Source of the DNA: Candidatus Kapaibacterium sp.
GTDB taxonomy: Bacteria; Bacteroidota; Ignavibacteria; Kapaibacteriales; UBA2268
Reading direction: 5' to 3'
Length of the DNA stretch: 59,736 nt
Assembly (NCBI GenBank): GCA_026418625.1
Contig: JAOABA010000037.1
Coordinates: forward strand, 1 to 59,736
Both the position numbers and the translations under genes were made by a program. This document shows positions 36,458-45,282 of this stretch, one piece after another (the first letter of the stretch is position 1; the number at the start of each line of letters is the position of its first letter). The notes beneath the pieces were generated by a model. That model worked only from the letters and a program-made list of their open reading frames with translations. It was not told the DNA's origin and ran no database searches.

Positions 36458-37012
36458 TTACTTTCGACTTCGAATTCGACTGAGAGAAATCGGAGTTATG
36501 CCAAGAAAAGAAGCTATATAATGTTGAGGAACACGTCTAATTATTTCTGGATGATTTTTGATTAAATCTTCGTAACGTTCTTGGGGAGTGTCTTTTATCC
36601 TTGAAAGAAATAATTGTCCATAAACTCTAAAGCGTTGAAAAATAAAATCATAAAAGCCATTTTTGAATTCAGGATAGGCATTCAGAAGTTTTTCAAAATC
36701 AGCTTTCCCAATCGAAATAATGGTAGTTGGTTCAATACTTTCAATATTAAAAAGACTTGGCTTTTGATTAATAAAACTGTCAATTTAAGCAACTGGTTGC
36801 CCCTCAAAAAAGAATTGAAAAGTAATATCTTTTCCATCTTTATTAAACCATTCTCTCAAACATTCCTTTTTTATAAAAAAGATGTTCTTAGATATTTCCC
36901 CTTCTTGCAAAAGAATTGTTTTAGATGGAATTTCTTTTTCGACAAAAATATCTTTAAACTTCAACCAATTCTCTTTGTCGGATTTTATGGTATTAATAAT
37001 TATGTCAATCAT
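36458..37012 (-). pseudogene. Crp/Fnr-family regulator broken by an in-frame stop
   Basis: 185 codons in one frame. The first 75 carry a cyclic-nucleotide-binding domain (FVEKEIPSKTILLQEGEISK, then FFIKKECLREWF and FFFEGQPVA). A TAA follows where a Ser/Thr codon is expected: the sense frame continues IDSFINQKPSLFNIE, and ends with the helix-turn-helix-type RVPQHYIASFLGITPISLSR. TCA to TAA is a one-base change. Reading could still occur by readthrough, or the truncated domain could be made. It lies next to the ferredoxin/DUF4405 pair. Confidence 0.8.
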
Positions 37013-37048
37013 TAATAATGTGCAAATTAGTTTTAATTAGAATTTTTT

Positions 37049-38434
37049 CTAATATGCATATCTTACTTTGAAATTAAGCGTCTGTTCTTTGTTTTTATCT
37101 ACCTTTACTTTGAATATCACTGTTTGAGAATCTTTTTTCTCGTATGATATATTTGATGATAAGATGTCCCAGTTTCTACCGAGCGTTCTTTCGACTTCAA
37201 CTTCAATATTTTCATCTTTACGGTTTTTGATTTTCACTTCGTAAGTGTATTCTTGAACTTTATCGGAAATACTTTGATGATCTACTTCTTTTTCTTCGGC
37301 GACTATGTCGAAAGCATCACCAACTTTCAGTTTGATTTTTTCATCTTTTGGAGTGTGGTCAATCATATCCTCTCCTATAAACTCAAGTGATTGCCCGTCT
37401 GATTTGTTAAGCCTTACCTTTCCTTTCGGGAATGGTATTCCAAGTCCATTTTTTTCTTTGTTTTCAAATTCGATTACGACAGCCACTTTATTAGTTTGGT
37501 CAGGGCTATAATACCTGTAATAACTGCCGCTGCGATATAAATATTTCTTTGTTACATTAATGTTTTTTGCTTCAAATAGGGATATTTGTTTTGTTTCATT
37601 TTGGTTGATTGTGGTAGGGTTTTTCAAATTATAAATATGGTATTCAAAAAAAGCTTTTTCCTCGAATAGCTGAGGAGCAGATTCAAAAGTTGCGGCATTT
37701 TTTTCCATATAATCTATATAGCCTCTGAATGGTTGAGGTTGAATAATATTAACATCCCCCGCTACAAGTTTCAGGACTGCTTCGGGATAAGTAGCACCGG
37801 AATTGTTTTCAATGCTTACCCAAGAATTCAAATCAATTTTTGTATCAGTTTTATCAAGGACAGCAACATACTCAGTGTGCCAACTCATTCCCTGAGTCTG
37901 GTAGGAAAGTTCAATCTCTTTATTTCCAGCATTTTTTGAATTAATTTTCCAAACAAGACTCGGTTTTGTTATAAGCCCTTCGGGCAAGGAGCCAACAGTA
38001 ATCTGATATTTGCTTATATCCGGAATCATAAGCAAACCACCGCTTGATGTTCTGAGGACTATTTGAGAATTATTGATTGAAAGAAGTGTTCCTTCTATTG
38101 TCTTACCCTGCTCAGAAACCATAGAAACAGATTTGTCAATGTATTTTTCCAAAATTTTCATTAGGCTGACAAGGTCATAACGGTAGTTCTGTTCGAGAAC
38201 CTGACCATCGAATTTGATGTTTACACTTGTTGGGTCAATCAGTTGGGCGACATCAGTCATATTAATTTCCGAAATTCCGGATTTGATATTAAAATTTCTT
38301 ATATCGCGAATAACACCAAGATTATTATTATAAACTGTAACATACAAGGCTTTTCGCTCTATTGGCTGGCTTTGTGAAGCTGATAAAATAATAAGTAATA
38401 AAATAAAGGCACCGACCAAGGTTTTCATATTCAT
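37049..38434 (-). CDS. DUF4139 domain exported protein
   Basis: About 461 residues from the ATG at 38434, preceded by AGGAG; an ATG at 38470 lacks this. A signal peptide is followed by an N-terminal domain (YVTVYNNNLGVIRDIRNFNI), a small SH3-like segment (IEGTLLSINNSQIVLRTSSG) and the DUF4139 core (SYQTQGMSWHTEYVAVLDKT, WVSIENNSGATYPEAVLKLV). The role of the family is unknown. It stands alone. Confidence 0.75.
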   Translation of the reverse strand: MNMKTLVGAFILLLIILSASQSQPIERKALYVTVYNNNLGVIRDIRNFNIKSGISEINMTDVAQLIDPTSVNIKFDGQVLEQNYRYDLVSLMKILEKYIDKSVSMVSEQGKTIEGTLLSINNSQIVLRTSSGGLLMIPDISKYQITVGSLPEGLITKPSLVWKINSKNAGNKEIELSYQTQGMSWHTEYVAVLDKTDTKIDLNSWVSIENNSGATYPEAVLKLVAGDVNIIQPQPFRGYIDYMEKNAATFESAPQLFEEKAFFEYHIYNLKNPTTINQNETKQISLFEAKNINVTKKYLYRSGSYYRYYSPDQTNKVAVVIEFENKEKNGLGIPFPKGKVRLNKSDGQSLEFIGEDMIDHTPKDEKIKLKVGDAFDIVAEEKEVDHQSISDKVQEYTYEVKIKNRKDENIEVEVERTLGRNWDILSSNISYEKKDSQTVIFKVKVDKNKEQTLNFKVRYAY

Positions 38435-38509
38435 AAATTCTCCTAAAAGTATAATTTTAATTGATTTCAAATTTAATATCCTAAAACTAATTTATTGTTT
38501 CATTTTAGT

Positions 38510-39121
38510 TTACTTCTTCTGATATTTCCACATTAAGGATTTCTCTTCAGTAAGGTTTTCTATAGTTTTACTAATTCTTGCCAAGCGGGTTTCAGCTCTT
38601 TTAGCCTCACTAATCCACTCGATATATTCCCTTTGGTGAGAGGGACTCATCTTAAAGAAATTATCCTTAGCAATTTGATTTTTTTCAAGCTCAGCAATAA
38701 ATTCAGCGGGGATTTCCAGTTCGACTTTTTCTTTCTTCTTTTGTGGAACCTTGATATTTTGGTCTATAAGCAACATAGATTCTTTTAGATATTCAATTAA
38801 TTTTTTTTTTGGAGGCAAATCTTTGATTGACTGAATTCTGCCCAAGTGTCCCATAGCTTTCTCAGTTTTTGAATTCTCTACTAATGTCTTGTCAGACATT
38901 AATTCTGCCATCCAAAAAGCAATAGAGCAATGTCCTTTGAAAGCTGCCATAGAGCAAAGAATCTTCTTTTTATAGACAAAAGAAGGGAATCGCCATTTTA
39001 CAGTTTCTTCAACTTCGGGGCAAACCTCTTGGACAAGTTTGCGGAAATAATTCAAGACGGGTTTAGCAAAATCGGCAGACATTTCGATGTATTCATCAAT
39101 TCTGGGGTCGGTCTTTCCCAT
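38510..39121 (-). CDS. YdeI/OmpD-associated family protein with DUF1801 domain
   Basis: 203 residues. The N-terminal DUF1801-type segment (PRIDEYIEMSADFAKPVLNY, then PEVEETVKWRFPSF and IAFWMAEL) precedes a C-terminal YdeI-like region (FFKMSPSHQREYIEWISEAK, then RAETRLARISKTIENLTEEK). Bacteroidota carry many such two-part proteins, and their function is not settled. The start is the ATG at 39121. Confidence 0.82.
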   Translation of the reverse strand: MGKTDPRIDEYIEMSADFAKPVLNYFRKLVQEVCPEVEETVKWRFPSFVYKKKILCSMAAFKGHCSIAFWMAELMSDKTLVENSKTEKAMGHLGRIQSIKDLPPKKKLIEYLKESMLLIDQNIKVPQKKKEKVELEIPAEFIAELEKNQIAKDNFFKMSPSHQREYIEWISEAKRAETRLARISKTIENLTEEKSLMWKYQKK

Positions 39122-39246
39122 AATTTCAATAAATAAAGTTAAAAAAAGCTTGACAATGATATCAAAAAAATATTTTTATTTAAATGTAACTTATTATTTA
39201 TTTATTTTGTCATTATAATATTGCAAAAATATTCTTGAGGTATTTT

Positions 39247-40347
39247 ATGCTGAAAAAATTAACAATTTTAATTAGTATATTCTTTCTTACCTTTGTTTGC
39301 CTAAAATCGCAAGATTTGGCATCACTTTTAAAGAGAATCAATATTGATTCCTTAATCTATAATGTAGAGATTCTATCTGGGGAAAGAGAGGTCATAATTA
39401 ATGACAAGCCTGTCAGGATAGATTCACGAAAATTCGATAGTGAAAAAAAGCATTTAGCTGCTTTATGGTTAAAATCGAAGCTTGAAAGCTTTGGCTATAA
39501 TACTGAAATTATCGAATTAGCTAAAAACGAAGAGACGGTCGTGGCAAGAAAAATCGGCTCGAATCCAGATAATTTGGTTATAATTGGTGCTCATTATGAT
39601 TCATTCAATTACGAGCCGGGACCGGCTCCGGGGGCTAATGATAATGCAAGTGGCTGTTCTGCCGTCCTCGAAATAGCAAGAATTTTAAAAGATGTTGAAT
39701 TAAATTTTTCTCTTGAATTTATTTTCTGGGATGGCGAAGAAACAGGGATGGCAAGTAGCAAAAGTTATGTTGATAATTTAGTAAATAGCAATTATTTCTT
39801 GATTGGTTATTTAAATCTTGATATGTTAGCTTGGGATTCTAATAATGATGGCAAAGTTAGAGTGAAATATAAAAATTTTGGGAATTCTTATTCGCTTGCA
39901 CAACAATCAATGGGTTGGGCGAGTAATTATAAGCTTAATCTTCAACCCGAATTAGTAACAAATAGTTGGTGGGGAGATGGGGATTGCGATTCCTTTTGGA
40001 AAAAAGGACTAACATCAATAGGAATTGCTGACTATTTAGATTATTTTGACTCTATGCATAATTCCTATGATTTAATTAAGAACTTTAATTATGATTATTT
40101 CCTTGAAAATTCAAAATTTGCCTTTATTATTACCTATAAATTAGCAGTTGGGGAGAATTTGTCAGTAAACCCAGAAGAAGTTCTCAAGAAAGAAAAGAAC
40201 AATTTTATCAAAGCAACGAAAAATGAAATTATTGAATTAGTGAAACAAAAAAATATCACGGATTTTGAGATATTTAATGTCTTAGGGATTAAAATTAATC
40301 AAAATAATGTGAATGACTTGCCTGAAGGTATATATTTCATACGATAA
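39247..40347 (+). CDS. M28 family zinc metallopeptidase with truncated T9SS tail
   Basis: About 366 residues from the ATG at 39247. A signal peptide leads to the M28 domain. Zn and catalytic residues are visible in IIGAHYDSF (His116, Asp118), PGANDNASG (Asp132), FWDGEETGM (Glu164, Glu165), LNLDMLAWD (Asp192) and DSMHNSYD (His271). The last ~30 residues (DFEIFNVLGIKINQN...LPEGIYFIR) are the end of a type A sorting domain, but it stops before the final Lys-containing strand and lacks a YPNP box. Export by T9SS is therefore doubtful. It probably degrades peptides outside the cytoplasm. Confidence 0.82.
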   Translation: MLKKLTILISIFFLTFVCLKSQDLASLLKRINIDSLIYNVEILSGEREVIINDKPVRIDSRKFDSEKKHLAALWLKSKLESFGYNTEIIELAKNEETVVARKIGSNPDNLVIIGAHYDSFNYEPGPAPGANDNASGCSAVLEIARILKDVELNFSLEFIFWDGEETGMASSKSYVDNLVNSNYFLIGYLNLDMLAWDSNNDGKVRVKYKNFGNSYSLAQQSMGWASNYKLNLQPELVTNSWWGDGDCDSFWKKGLTSIGIADYLDYFDSMHNSYDLIKNFNYDYFLENSKFAFIITYKLAVGENLSVNPEEVLKKEKNNFIKATKNEIIELVKQKNITDFEIFNVLGIKINQNNVNDLPEGIYFIR

Positions 40348-40516
40348 GAAGGTTATTATTCCTTCAGCATTTAAAAATTCTATTTTATATTTAATTTTTT
40401 TCGTGCGGCAGCATTTAGTAATCATAAATATGCTTTTATCAGGATAGAATCTTTAGCTTAATGTGAAAAATCCAAGCTTAAGAGGATTTGTAAAAATAAA
40501 AAAAAAATAGCACTTT

Positions 40517-40857
40517 GTCACTCTTAACGAAGTGAAGAGTCTATTATTTATCAATGACTTATGTGATATGGATTCTTCGCTTTCGGCTCAGAATTGCTGC
40601 TTTACATTATCCTTGGCGAATGTTCTTATCAGAGAAAATTCATCCGATAACTCTAAGTTATCGGATGAATATCGAACATTTGCCATCAGGAATTTACTAT
40701 GTCCGTCTTGGCGATTGGGTGGGACGCTTTGTTAAAATTGAATAGCCACTACTTTCAAGTAGTGGAACAAATTATTTCAAATAGTGCCTTCTGATAGAAT
40801 AGACAACCCTTTCCGTGCAAAGAAAGATGTCCTACACCTTAGAAGTGTAGGACATCT
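40517..40857 (+). repeat. Composite repeat: palindromes plus T9SS-tail fragment (copy 2)
   Basis: This is the inverted counterpart of 26618-26957. It has the GAAGTGAAGAGTC-type repeat (40517-40588), a 15-bp-arm palindrome with a 3-base loop (40638-40670), 27 codons of a T9SS tail ending in LGDWVGRFVKIE-stop (40665-40745), CCACTACTT/AAGTAGTGG (40746-40765) and a 13-bp-arm palindrome (40825-40857). It lies in the 1,114-base gap 40348-41461, which has no real gene. Confidence 0.8.
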
Positions 40858-40885
40858 GAAAATCAATATTGAAATAATTTATAAT

Positions 40886-40914
40886 GTAGAGACAGGTCTT
40901 AGACCTGTCTCTAC
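40886..40914 (+). repeat. Perfect palindrome, 14-bp arms
   Basis: GTAGAGACAGGTCT (40886-40899), one T, then AGACCTGTCTCTAC (40901-40914): perfect arms with a 1-base loop. Unlike the neighbouring palindromes its sequence is different, so several palindrome types coexist in this gap. Confidence 0.85.
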
Positions 40915-41001
40915 TGAGGAAATAAATATATAAACATCCTTGGGTAATGCGTTTTATCCACCCCGGCACTTCGTGCCACCCCTCAAGAGGGGAATTTTAG
41001 G

Positions 41002-41082
41002 ATAGATATTTCAAATTTGCCATCAGGAATTTACTATGTCAGACTTGGTAATTGTACGAGTAGGTTTGTAAAGATTGAATAG
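41002..41082 (+). pseudogene. T9SS sorting-tail fragment (copy 3, partial)
   Basis: Twenty-seven codons read IDISNLPSGIYYVRLGN and end with SRFVKIE-stop. They align with the tails in the copies at 40665-40745 and 26729-26809. The upstream coding part is missing, and the GGCACTTCGTGCC and CCCCTCAAGAGGGG palindromes lie just before it. It is a remnant of a sorting domain or of the repeat. Confidence 0.65.
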
Positions 41083-41209
41083 CCACTACTTTCAAGTATT
41101 GAAAGAAAATCATTTTTAATAGTGCCTTCCGGTGGAACAGAAAACACTGCCTTTGCAACAAAAGATGTCACACACCTCTAAGGTGTCGGACATCTGAAAA
41201 AAATTTATT

Positions 41210-41287
41210 GTCACTCGGAACGAAGTGAAGAGTCAATTATTTATCAATGACTTAAATGATATGGATTCTTCACCTACTGCTTAGAAT
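41210..41287 (+). repeat. Dispersed intergenic repeat, GAAGTGAAGAGTC type
   Basis: GTCACTCGGAACGAAGTGAAGAGTC, then a spacer, then ATGGATTCTTCACCTACTGC: a degenerate copy of the element at 40517-40588. A decayed AGATGTC palindrome (41163-41195) lies before it. Confidence 0.75.
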
Positions 41288-41405
41288 TTCAATTTTTCAC
41301 AAAGTCTAAGGGCAGAAATCTAGTCCTTTCCTGTCATTCCTGTGCATACAGGAATCTTGTCAATCTACAGAGACTCCTGCCTCCGCAGGAGTGACAGTTA
41401 AAACA

Positions 41406-41438
41406 AATCATCCGATGACACTAAGTCATCGGATGATT
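41406..41438 (+). repeat. Palindrome variant with compensatory changes
   Basis: AATCATCCGATGAC pairs with GTCATCGGATGATT around a 5-base loop. It is related to the ATTCATCCGATAACT / AGTTATCGGATGAAT palindromes at 40638-40670 and 26804-26836, but with paired substitutions (A-T to G-C in the arms), so the stem is preserved while bases change. Confidence 0.85.
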
Positions 41439-41461
41439 ATCTAAAAAGAACTTATAAAAAT

Positions 41462-42574
41462 TTATTCTATATCTCTGCAGTGGAGACTAAAATTTATTGT
41501 TGTGCCGCTACCTTCGGAACTGTCAACTTTGAAGATGCCATCGTGAAGTTCAACAAGCTTCTTTGCTATTATTAAACCCATTCCGGCGCCTTGTTGTTCG
41601 TAGAATGCTCTTTCAAATTGAGCAAGAGCAGATATCTTGGAGATTTGTTCGGGATTCATACCTCTGCCTTTATCTTTAATTTCAACTACAGCCATATTGC
41701 CTTCTCTGAAAGAGCTTATATAAATTTTATCTCCTTTTTTTGAAAATTTGAAAGCATTATCCAAGATTTCATCGGCAATTTTATAAAAGCTTTCTGATGA
41801 AATCTCGAGGGAAACCATTTCGATATTATCACCAAAAACCAAATCTTCGTTTCTGTCGTATTGCAAGGCTTTTGAAGAGGCAATATCCAGAAAAATCGAA
41901 AAAGGTTCATCAGTTCTGAATTTTCTAAGTTGTTGTCTTTGTATGGGATCCGAAGCAATTGCTTCGATTCTCACAAAAAGCAAAAAGTTTTCGGTAATTT
42001 TCAGAAGTCTTTTCGAAGAAGAAATAATATCATTTGAAAATTCAATAATTTCCTGCTTGGTTAGGTTTTCAGCATCAGAATTCATATATTTAGCAGTTCC
42101 AATGACTTCATTTAAAACTGTCCTGAACTCGTGGGGAAGAACACAAGTAACACTTCTGCCTACCTCTTCGATTTTTTCATTTAATTTCTTTTCAAGTCTG
42201 GAACGTTTAGCCCATTGAGCCTCAATAGCCAAGATGAGTTCGTCGTGAGTATAGGGTTTGACAATGAAGTCGTCTGCGCCACGCTCCATACCTGCTCTCA
42301 TTTTGGCTTTTTCGGAAAAAGCAGTAAGAAAAATGAAAGGAGTTGCTTCGGTTTCAGGATTTTTTCTGATTTCTTCTAAAACTTTGAAACCGTCAATCCC
42401 GGGCATAGCTATATCACAAATAATCATATCTGGTTTATTCTCAAAAGCAGTTTTGATGCCGATATGACCATTCGGAGCAGCAAAAACCTCATAACCCTCA
42501 TATTTCAATAGCGTTGCAGTGCTGTCGAGGATGAAGTCTGCATCATCTATTATTAAGATTTTTTTCATATCCAT
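41462..42574 (-). CDS. Response regulator-histidine kinase hybrid (REC-HisKA-HATPase)
   Basis: About 370 residues from the ATG at 42574. An N-terminal REC domain has Asp54 in IICDIAMPGIDGF and Lys106 near FIVKPYT. A coiled linker leads to an H-box with His148 (VLPHEFRTVLNEVIG). The HATPase ends with IKDKGRGMNPEQISK and GAGMGLIIAKKLVELHDG. There is no sensor or membrane domain, so it acts as a cytoplasmic two-component output kinase or signal relay. A lone Hpt protein gene lies about 2.3 kb away on the same strand, and the two could form a phosphorelay. Confidence 0.87.
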   Translation of the reverse strand: MDMKKILIIDDADFILDSTATLLKYEGYEVFAAPNGHIGIKTAFENKPDMIICDIAMPGIDGFKVLEEIRKNPETEATPFIFLTAFSEKAKMRAGMERGADDFIVKPYTHDELILAIEAQWAKRSRLEKKLNEKIEEVGRSVTCVLPHEFRTVLNEVIGTAKYMNSDAENLTKQEIIEFSNDIISSSKRLLKITENFLLFVRIEAIASDPIQRQQLRKFRTDEPFSIFLDIASSKALQYDRNEDLVFGDNIEMVSLEISSESFYKIADEILDNAFKFSKKGDKIYISSFREGNMAVVEIKDKGRGMNPEQISKISALAQFERAFYEQQGAGMGLIIAKKLVELHDGIFKVDSSEGSGTTINFSLHCRDIE

Positions 42575-42736
42575 CACTTTTTATTATCGGCAGCTTTAAA
42601 ATTAAATTTATCAACAATTGTTTTCGTTATTAACATAGCAGGTTAAGAACTTGTTAAAAGAATTTATTAAAATTTCACTGAAAAAAGTGAAATCTTTGCT
42701 TCCCAATTTTTTGGAAAATAAATTAGACAAAAAACT

Positions 42737-44239
42737 ATGAACAATATAAATACAAGTAGAAAGAAAAATAATGGCTCAAAAAGAGGCGCTGACACTGTCA
42801 GTATATTAGAAAATCCTAAGGTTAGTGAAATATTAGGCAGCAAGATACCACCGCACTCAGATGAAGCAGAAAAAGCTCTTTTGGGTGCTATGATTATTGA
42901 TAAAACGGCTATTTCTAAATCACTTGAACTAATTGAAGCGGAAAGTTTTTATCACGAAAGGCATAGATTGATTTTTGATGCTATCATTAGCCTTTATGAA
43001 AGAGGAATTAGCGTAGATTTGCTAACTTTGTCCGAAGAATTGAACAAGAGAAAGATTTTAGATAAAATCGGTGGGACTTATTATTTAGCTGAATTGAATG
43101 ATTCAACTCCAACATCAGCAAATGCTGAATTTCACGCAAGAATTGTTCAGGAAAAATTTATTAAAAGAAGCCTTATAAATGCAGCAGGAAACATTCTCGT
43201 AAATAATTATGATGAATCAACTGACGCACTCGAGGAGGTTGACAGAGCCGAAAGCCAAATTTTTGAAATTGCTGAGAAAAGATTTGCCCGTTCATTTGTT
43301 GATCTTAATACTTTAACACACCAGACGATAGAATACATAAATCAATTAGTTGAAAGAGATACTAAGTCTTACACGGGCGTCCCCTCTGGTTTTAAAGATT
43401 TGGACGAATTACTTGGTGGATTTCAGAACTCTGACTTTATAGTAATTGCGGCACGTCCTTCAATGGGAAAAACAGCTTTAGCTTTATCAATAGCAAGGAA
43501 TGCCGCCGTAGATGCTAATATACCTGTGGCTTTCTTTTCGATAGAAATGTCCGATATGCAGTTGGTTATCAGGTTAATAAGCGCAGAAACTAAAATTAAC
43601 TCCCATAGAATAAGAACAGGAAAAATTAATCAAAAAGATTTGTCTGTTATTGTTAAAAAGATTGGAAAACTGGCAAAGGCACCAATGTTTATTGACGACA
43701 GCCCCGCTCTTTCGATAACTGAGCTAAGGGCTAAATGCAGGAGACTGAAGGCAGAACATAATATCAGACTGATTTTAATAGATTATCTTCAGCTGATACA
43801 TCCACCGAAAGCAGAAAGCCGCGAGCGGGAAATTTCGATTATATCAAGCTCGCTTAAGCAAATAGCTAAGGAATTAAATATTCCTGTTATTGCACTTGCT
43901 CAGCTAAACAGAGGCGTTGAAAGCCGTGGAGATAAAAGACCTATGCTATCGGATTTGAGAGAATCGGGCAGTATTGAGCAGGATGCTGACGTTGTTCTTT
44001 TTATATATAGACCTGATTACTATGGAATCAAAACTTACGAGGACCAAGTTCCCACTGAAAATACCGCTGAAGTAATTATCGGAAAGCAAAGGAATGGTCC
44101 TGTGGGCAGTGTCAGACTTTACTTTGATAAAGACTTGACAAGATTCGACAATCTTGATATTTCAAGACGCGACGATATACCTCCCGAAATAAATGACACA
44201 TATTATTTCGACGAGGAAGTTGAAGAAGAACCGTTTTAA
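42737..44239 (+). CDS. dnaB: Replicative DNA helicase DnaB
   Basis: The 500-residue DnaB has an N-terminal domain (PPHSDEAEKALLGAMIIDKT, about 38-140) and a RecA-like helicase domain (about 205-460). The Walker A is ARPSMGKTA, the Walker B region is RLILIDYLQLI and the DnaB signature is LRESGSIEQDADVVLFIYRP. It is the hexameric replication-fork helicase. No intein is seen. The gene is convergent with and 4 bases from the FlgO-like gene. Confidence 0.97.
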   Translation: MNNINTSRKKNNGSKRGADTVSILENPKVSEILGSKIPPHSDEAEKALLGAMIIDKTAISKSLELIEAESFYHERHRLIFDAIISLYERGISVDLLTLSEELNKRKILDKIGGTYYLAELNDSTPTSANAEFHARIVQEKFIKRSLINAAGNILVNNYDESTDALEEVDRAESQIFEIAEKRFARSFVDLNTLTHQTIEYINQLVERDTKSYTGVPSGFKDLDELLGGFQNSDFIVIAARPSMGKTALALSIARNAAVDANIPVAFFSIEMSDMQLVIRLISAETKINSHRIRTGKINQKDLSVIVKKIGKLAKAPMFIDDSPALSITELRAKCRRLKAEHNIRLILIDYLQLIHPPKAESREREISIISSSLKQIAKELNIPVIALAQLNRGVESRGDKRPMLSDLRESGSIEQDADVVLFIYRPDYYGIKTYEDQVPTENTAEVIIGKQRNGPVGSVRLYFDKDLTRFDNLDISRRDDIPPEINDTYYFDEEVEEEPF

Positions 44240-44243
44240 AAAT

Positions 44244-44744
44244 TTATTTCTTAAGTCCTTCTTTTATTTTTCTTGAGATAATATCGACAGACTCGAAAAT
44301 TTTTTCCTTCTTTTTGAAAATATCTCTTACTTGATAGTTCGGGTCAGGGAGCTTAGTTTCAACGTCATAGATGTAAGCGTTAATAAGGAAACGCTGTGCT
44401 TGGACGTTGAAGTTCCCCGTAACAACCTTCGAAACATTGAGCATAGAAATGGCTTTCCACATATCCGAAGGGTATTGTGGATTTGTCGGGTCTAAATTAA
44501 GGTCCGCCATAATTGTTTCAACTGAATCGAGGGGAACAATTTCGATATTTTTAGTTAGTTCCTCGTCCTCGAGAAGTTTTAAATTGAGAGAGTCGCTAAG
44601 TTGATAAGAGATAATGTTAAGATCGAGATTTCCATCCATATTCTGGAAAGGAAGAACAACTACTCTTGTCTTTGAAAAGCTTAATTGAAAAGATGCAATA
44701 AAGATAAAAATGCAGAAAAAAATTTTCATTCCATTGTTTTTCAT
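44244..44744 (-). CDS. Exported FlgO/TolB-like small protein
   Basis: About 166 residues from the ATG at 44744, preceded by a GGAG site; a farther in-frame start at 44786 is less likely. A signal peptide (IFFCIFIFIASFQLSFS) precedes a domain with VVVLPFQNMDGN and KVVTGNFNVQAQRFLINAYIYD-type strands. This resembles CsgG, FlgO and TolB N-terminal-like proteins, which are periplasmic or lipoprotein-like. It lacks the lipobox Cys. A function is not assigned. Confidence 0.65.
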   Translation of the reverse strand: MKNNGMKIFFCIFIFIASFQLSFSKTRVVVLPFQNMDGNLDLNIISYQLSDSLNLKLLEDEELTKNIEIVPLDSVETIMADLNLDPTNPQYPSDMWKAISMLNVSKVVTGNFNVQAQRFLINAYIYDVETKLPDPNYQVRDIFKKKEKIFESVDIISRKIKEGLKK

Positions 44745-44842
44745 AACTGCTCCATAGTTTTTGTTAAGAAGCAACAAATAATACAACGGAAAAATTAAGA
44801 AAATAAGTTAATAAAAAAAAATTCCTTTAATTTCTTATCGAA

Positions 44843-45142
44843 TTATTTTGCAGAAAGTTCTTTTTTGATTTTATCGAATTCGTTTAGTAGCTTGCTTTCG
44901 AGCAATTTAGCCTGATCCCATTTTTTTTCTCTTGCATAGCCCATCAATTCGATACCCAAAGAAGCAATACTATCAAGCCCAAATTGAAGGCAGGAACCTT
45001 TGAGGGTGTGACCCATACGATATAAATCATCGCCGTTATTGCTTTCAATCAGAACATTCATTTGTGATGAGATATCCTCGAGCCAAGTATCAACGAACTC
45101 GGGAAGTAATTCGAGAATATAAGGGTCGTCAGAAAATTCCAT
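44843..45142 (-). CDS. Hpt (histidine phosphotransfer) domain protein
   Basis: About 99 residues from the ATG at 45142, preceded by AAGGGA; a longer frame starts at 45175. The phosphotransfer signature is MGHTLKGSCLQFGL with His45, in a helical bundle. It would shuttle phosphate between a hybrid kinase and a response regulator. Its likely partner is the REC-kinase at 41462-42574, but this is an inference. Confidence 0.85.
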   Translation of the reverse strand: MEFSDDPYILELLPEFVDTWLEDISSQMNVLIESNNGDDLYRMGHTLKGSCLQFGLDSIASLGIELMGYAREKKWDQAKLLESKLLNEFDKIKKELSAK

Positions 45143-45282
45143 TTTTATCCCTTTAAATAAAAAAACTCTACACAAATAAATATCGTTAAATAACTACAAA
45201 TCTTGAACAAAGGATGAAAAAGAAAAGTATTTTGAAAGATAATATTTCTTTTTAATTTACATTTTTTTCATTCACTTTTAAT

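Noticed and set aside
40348-41461. CRISPR array
   Set aside because: The repeats are palindromes of different kinds with irregular spacing and no equal-length spacers, and no cas gene is present.
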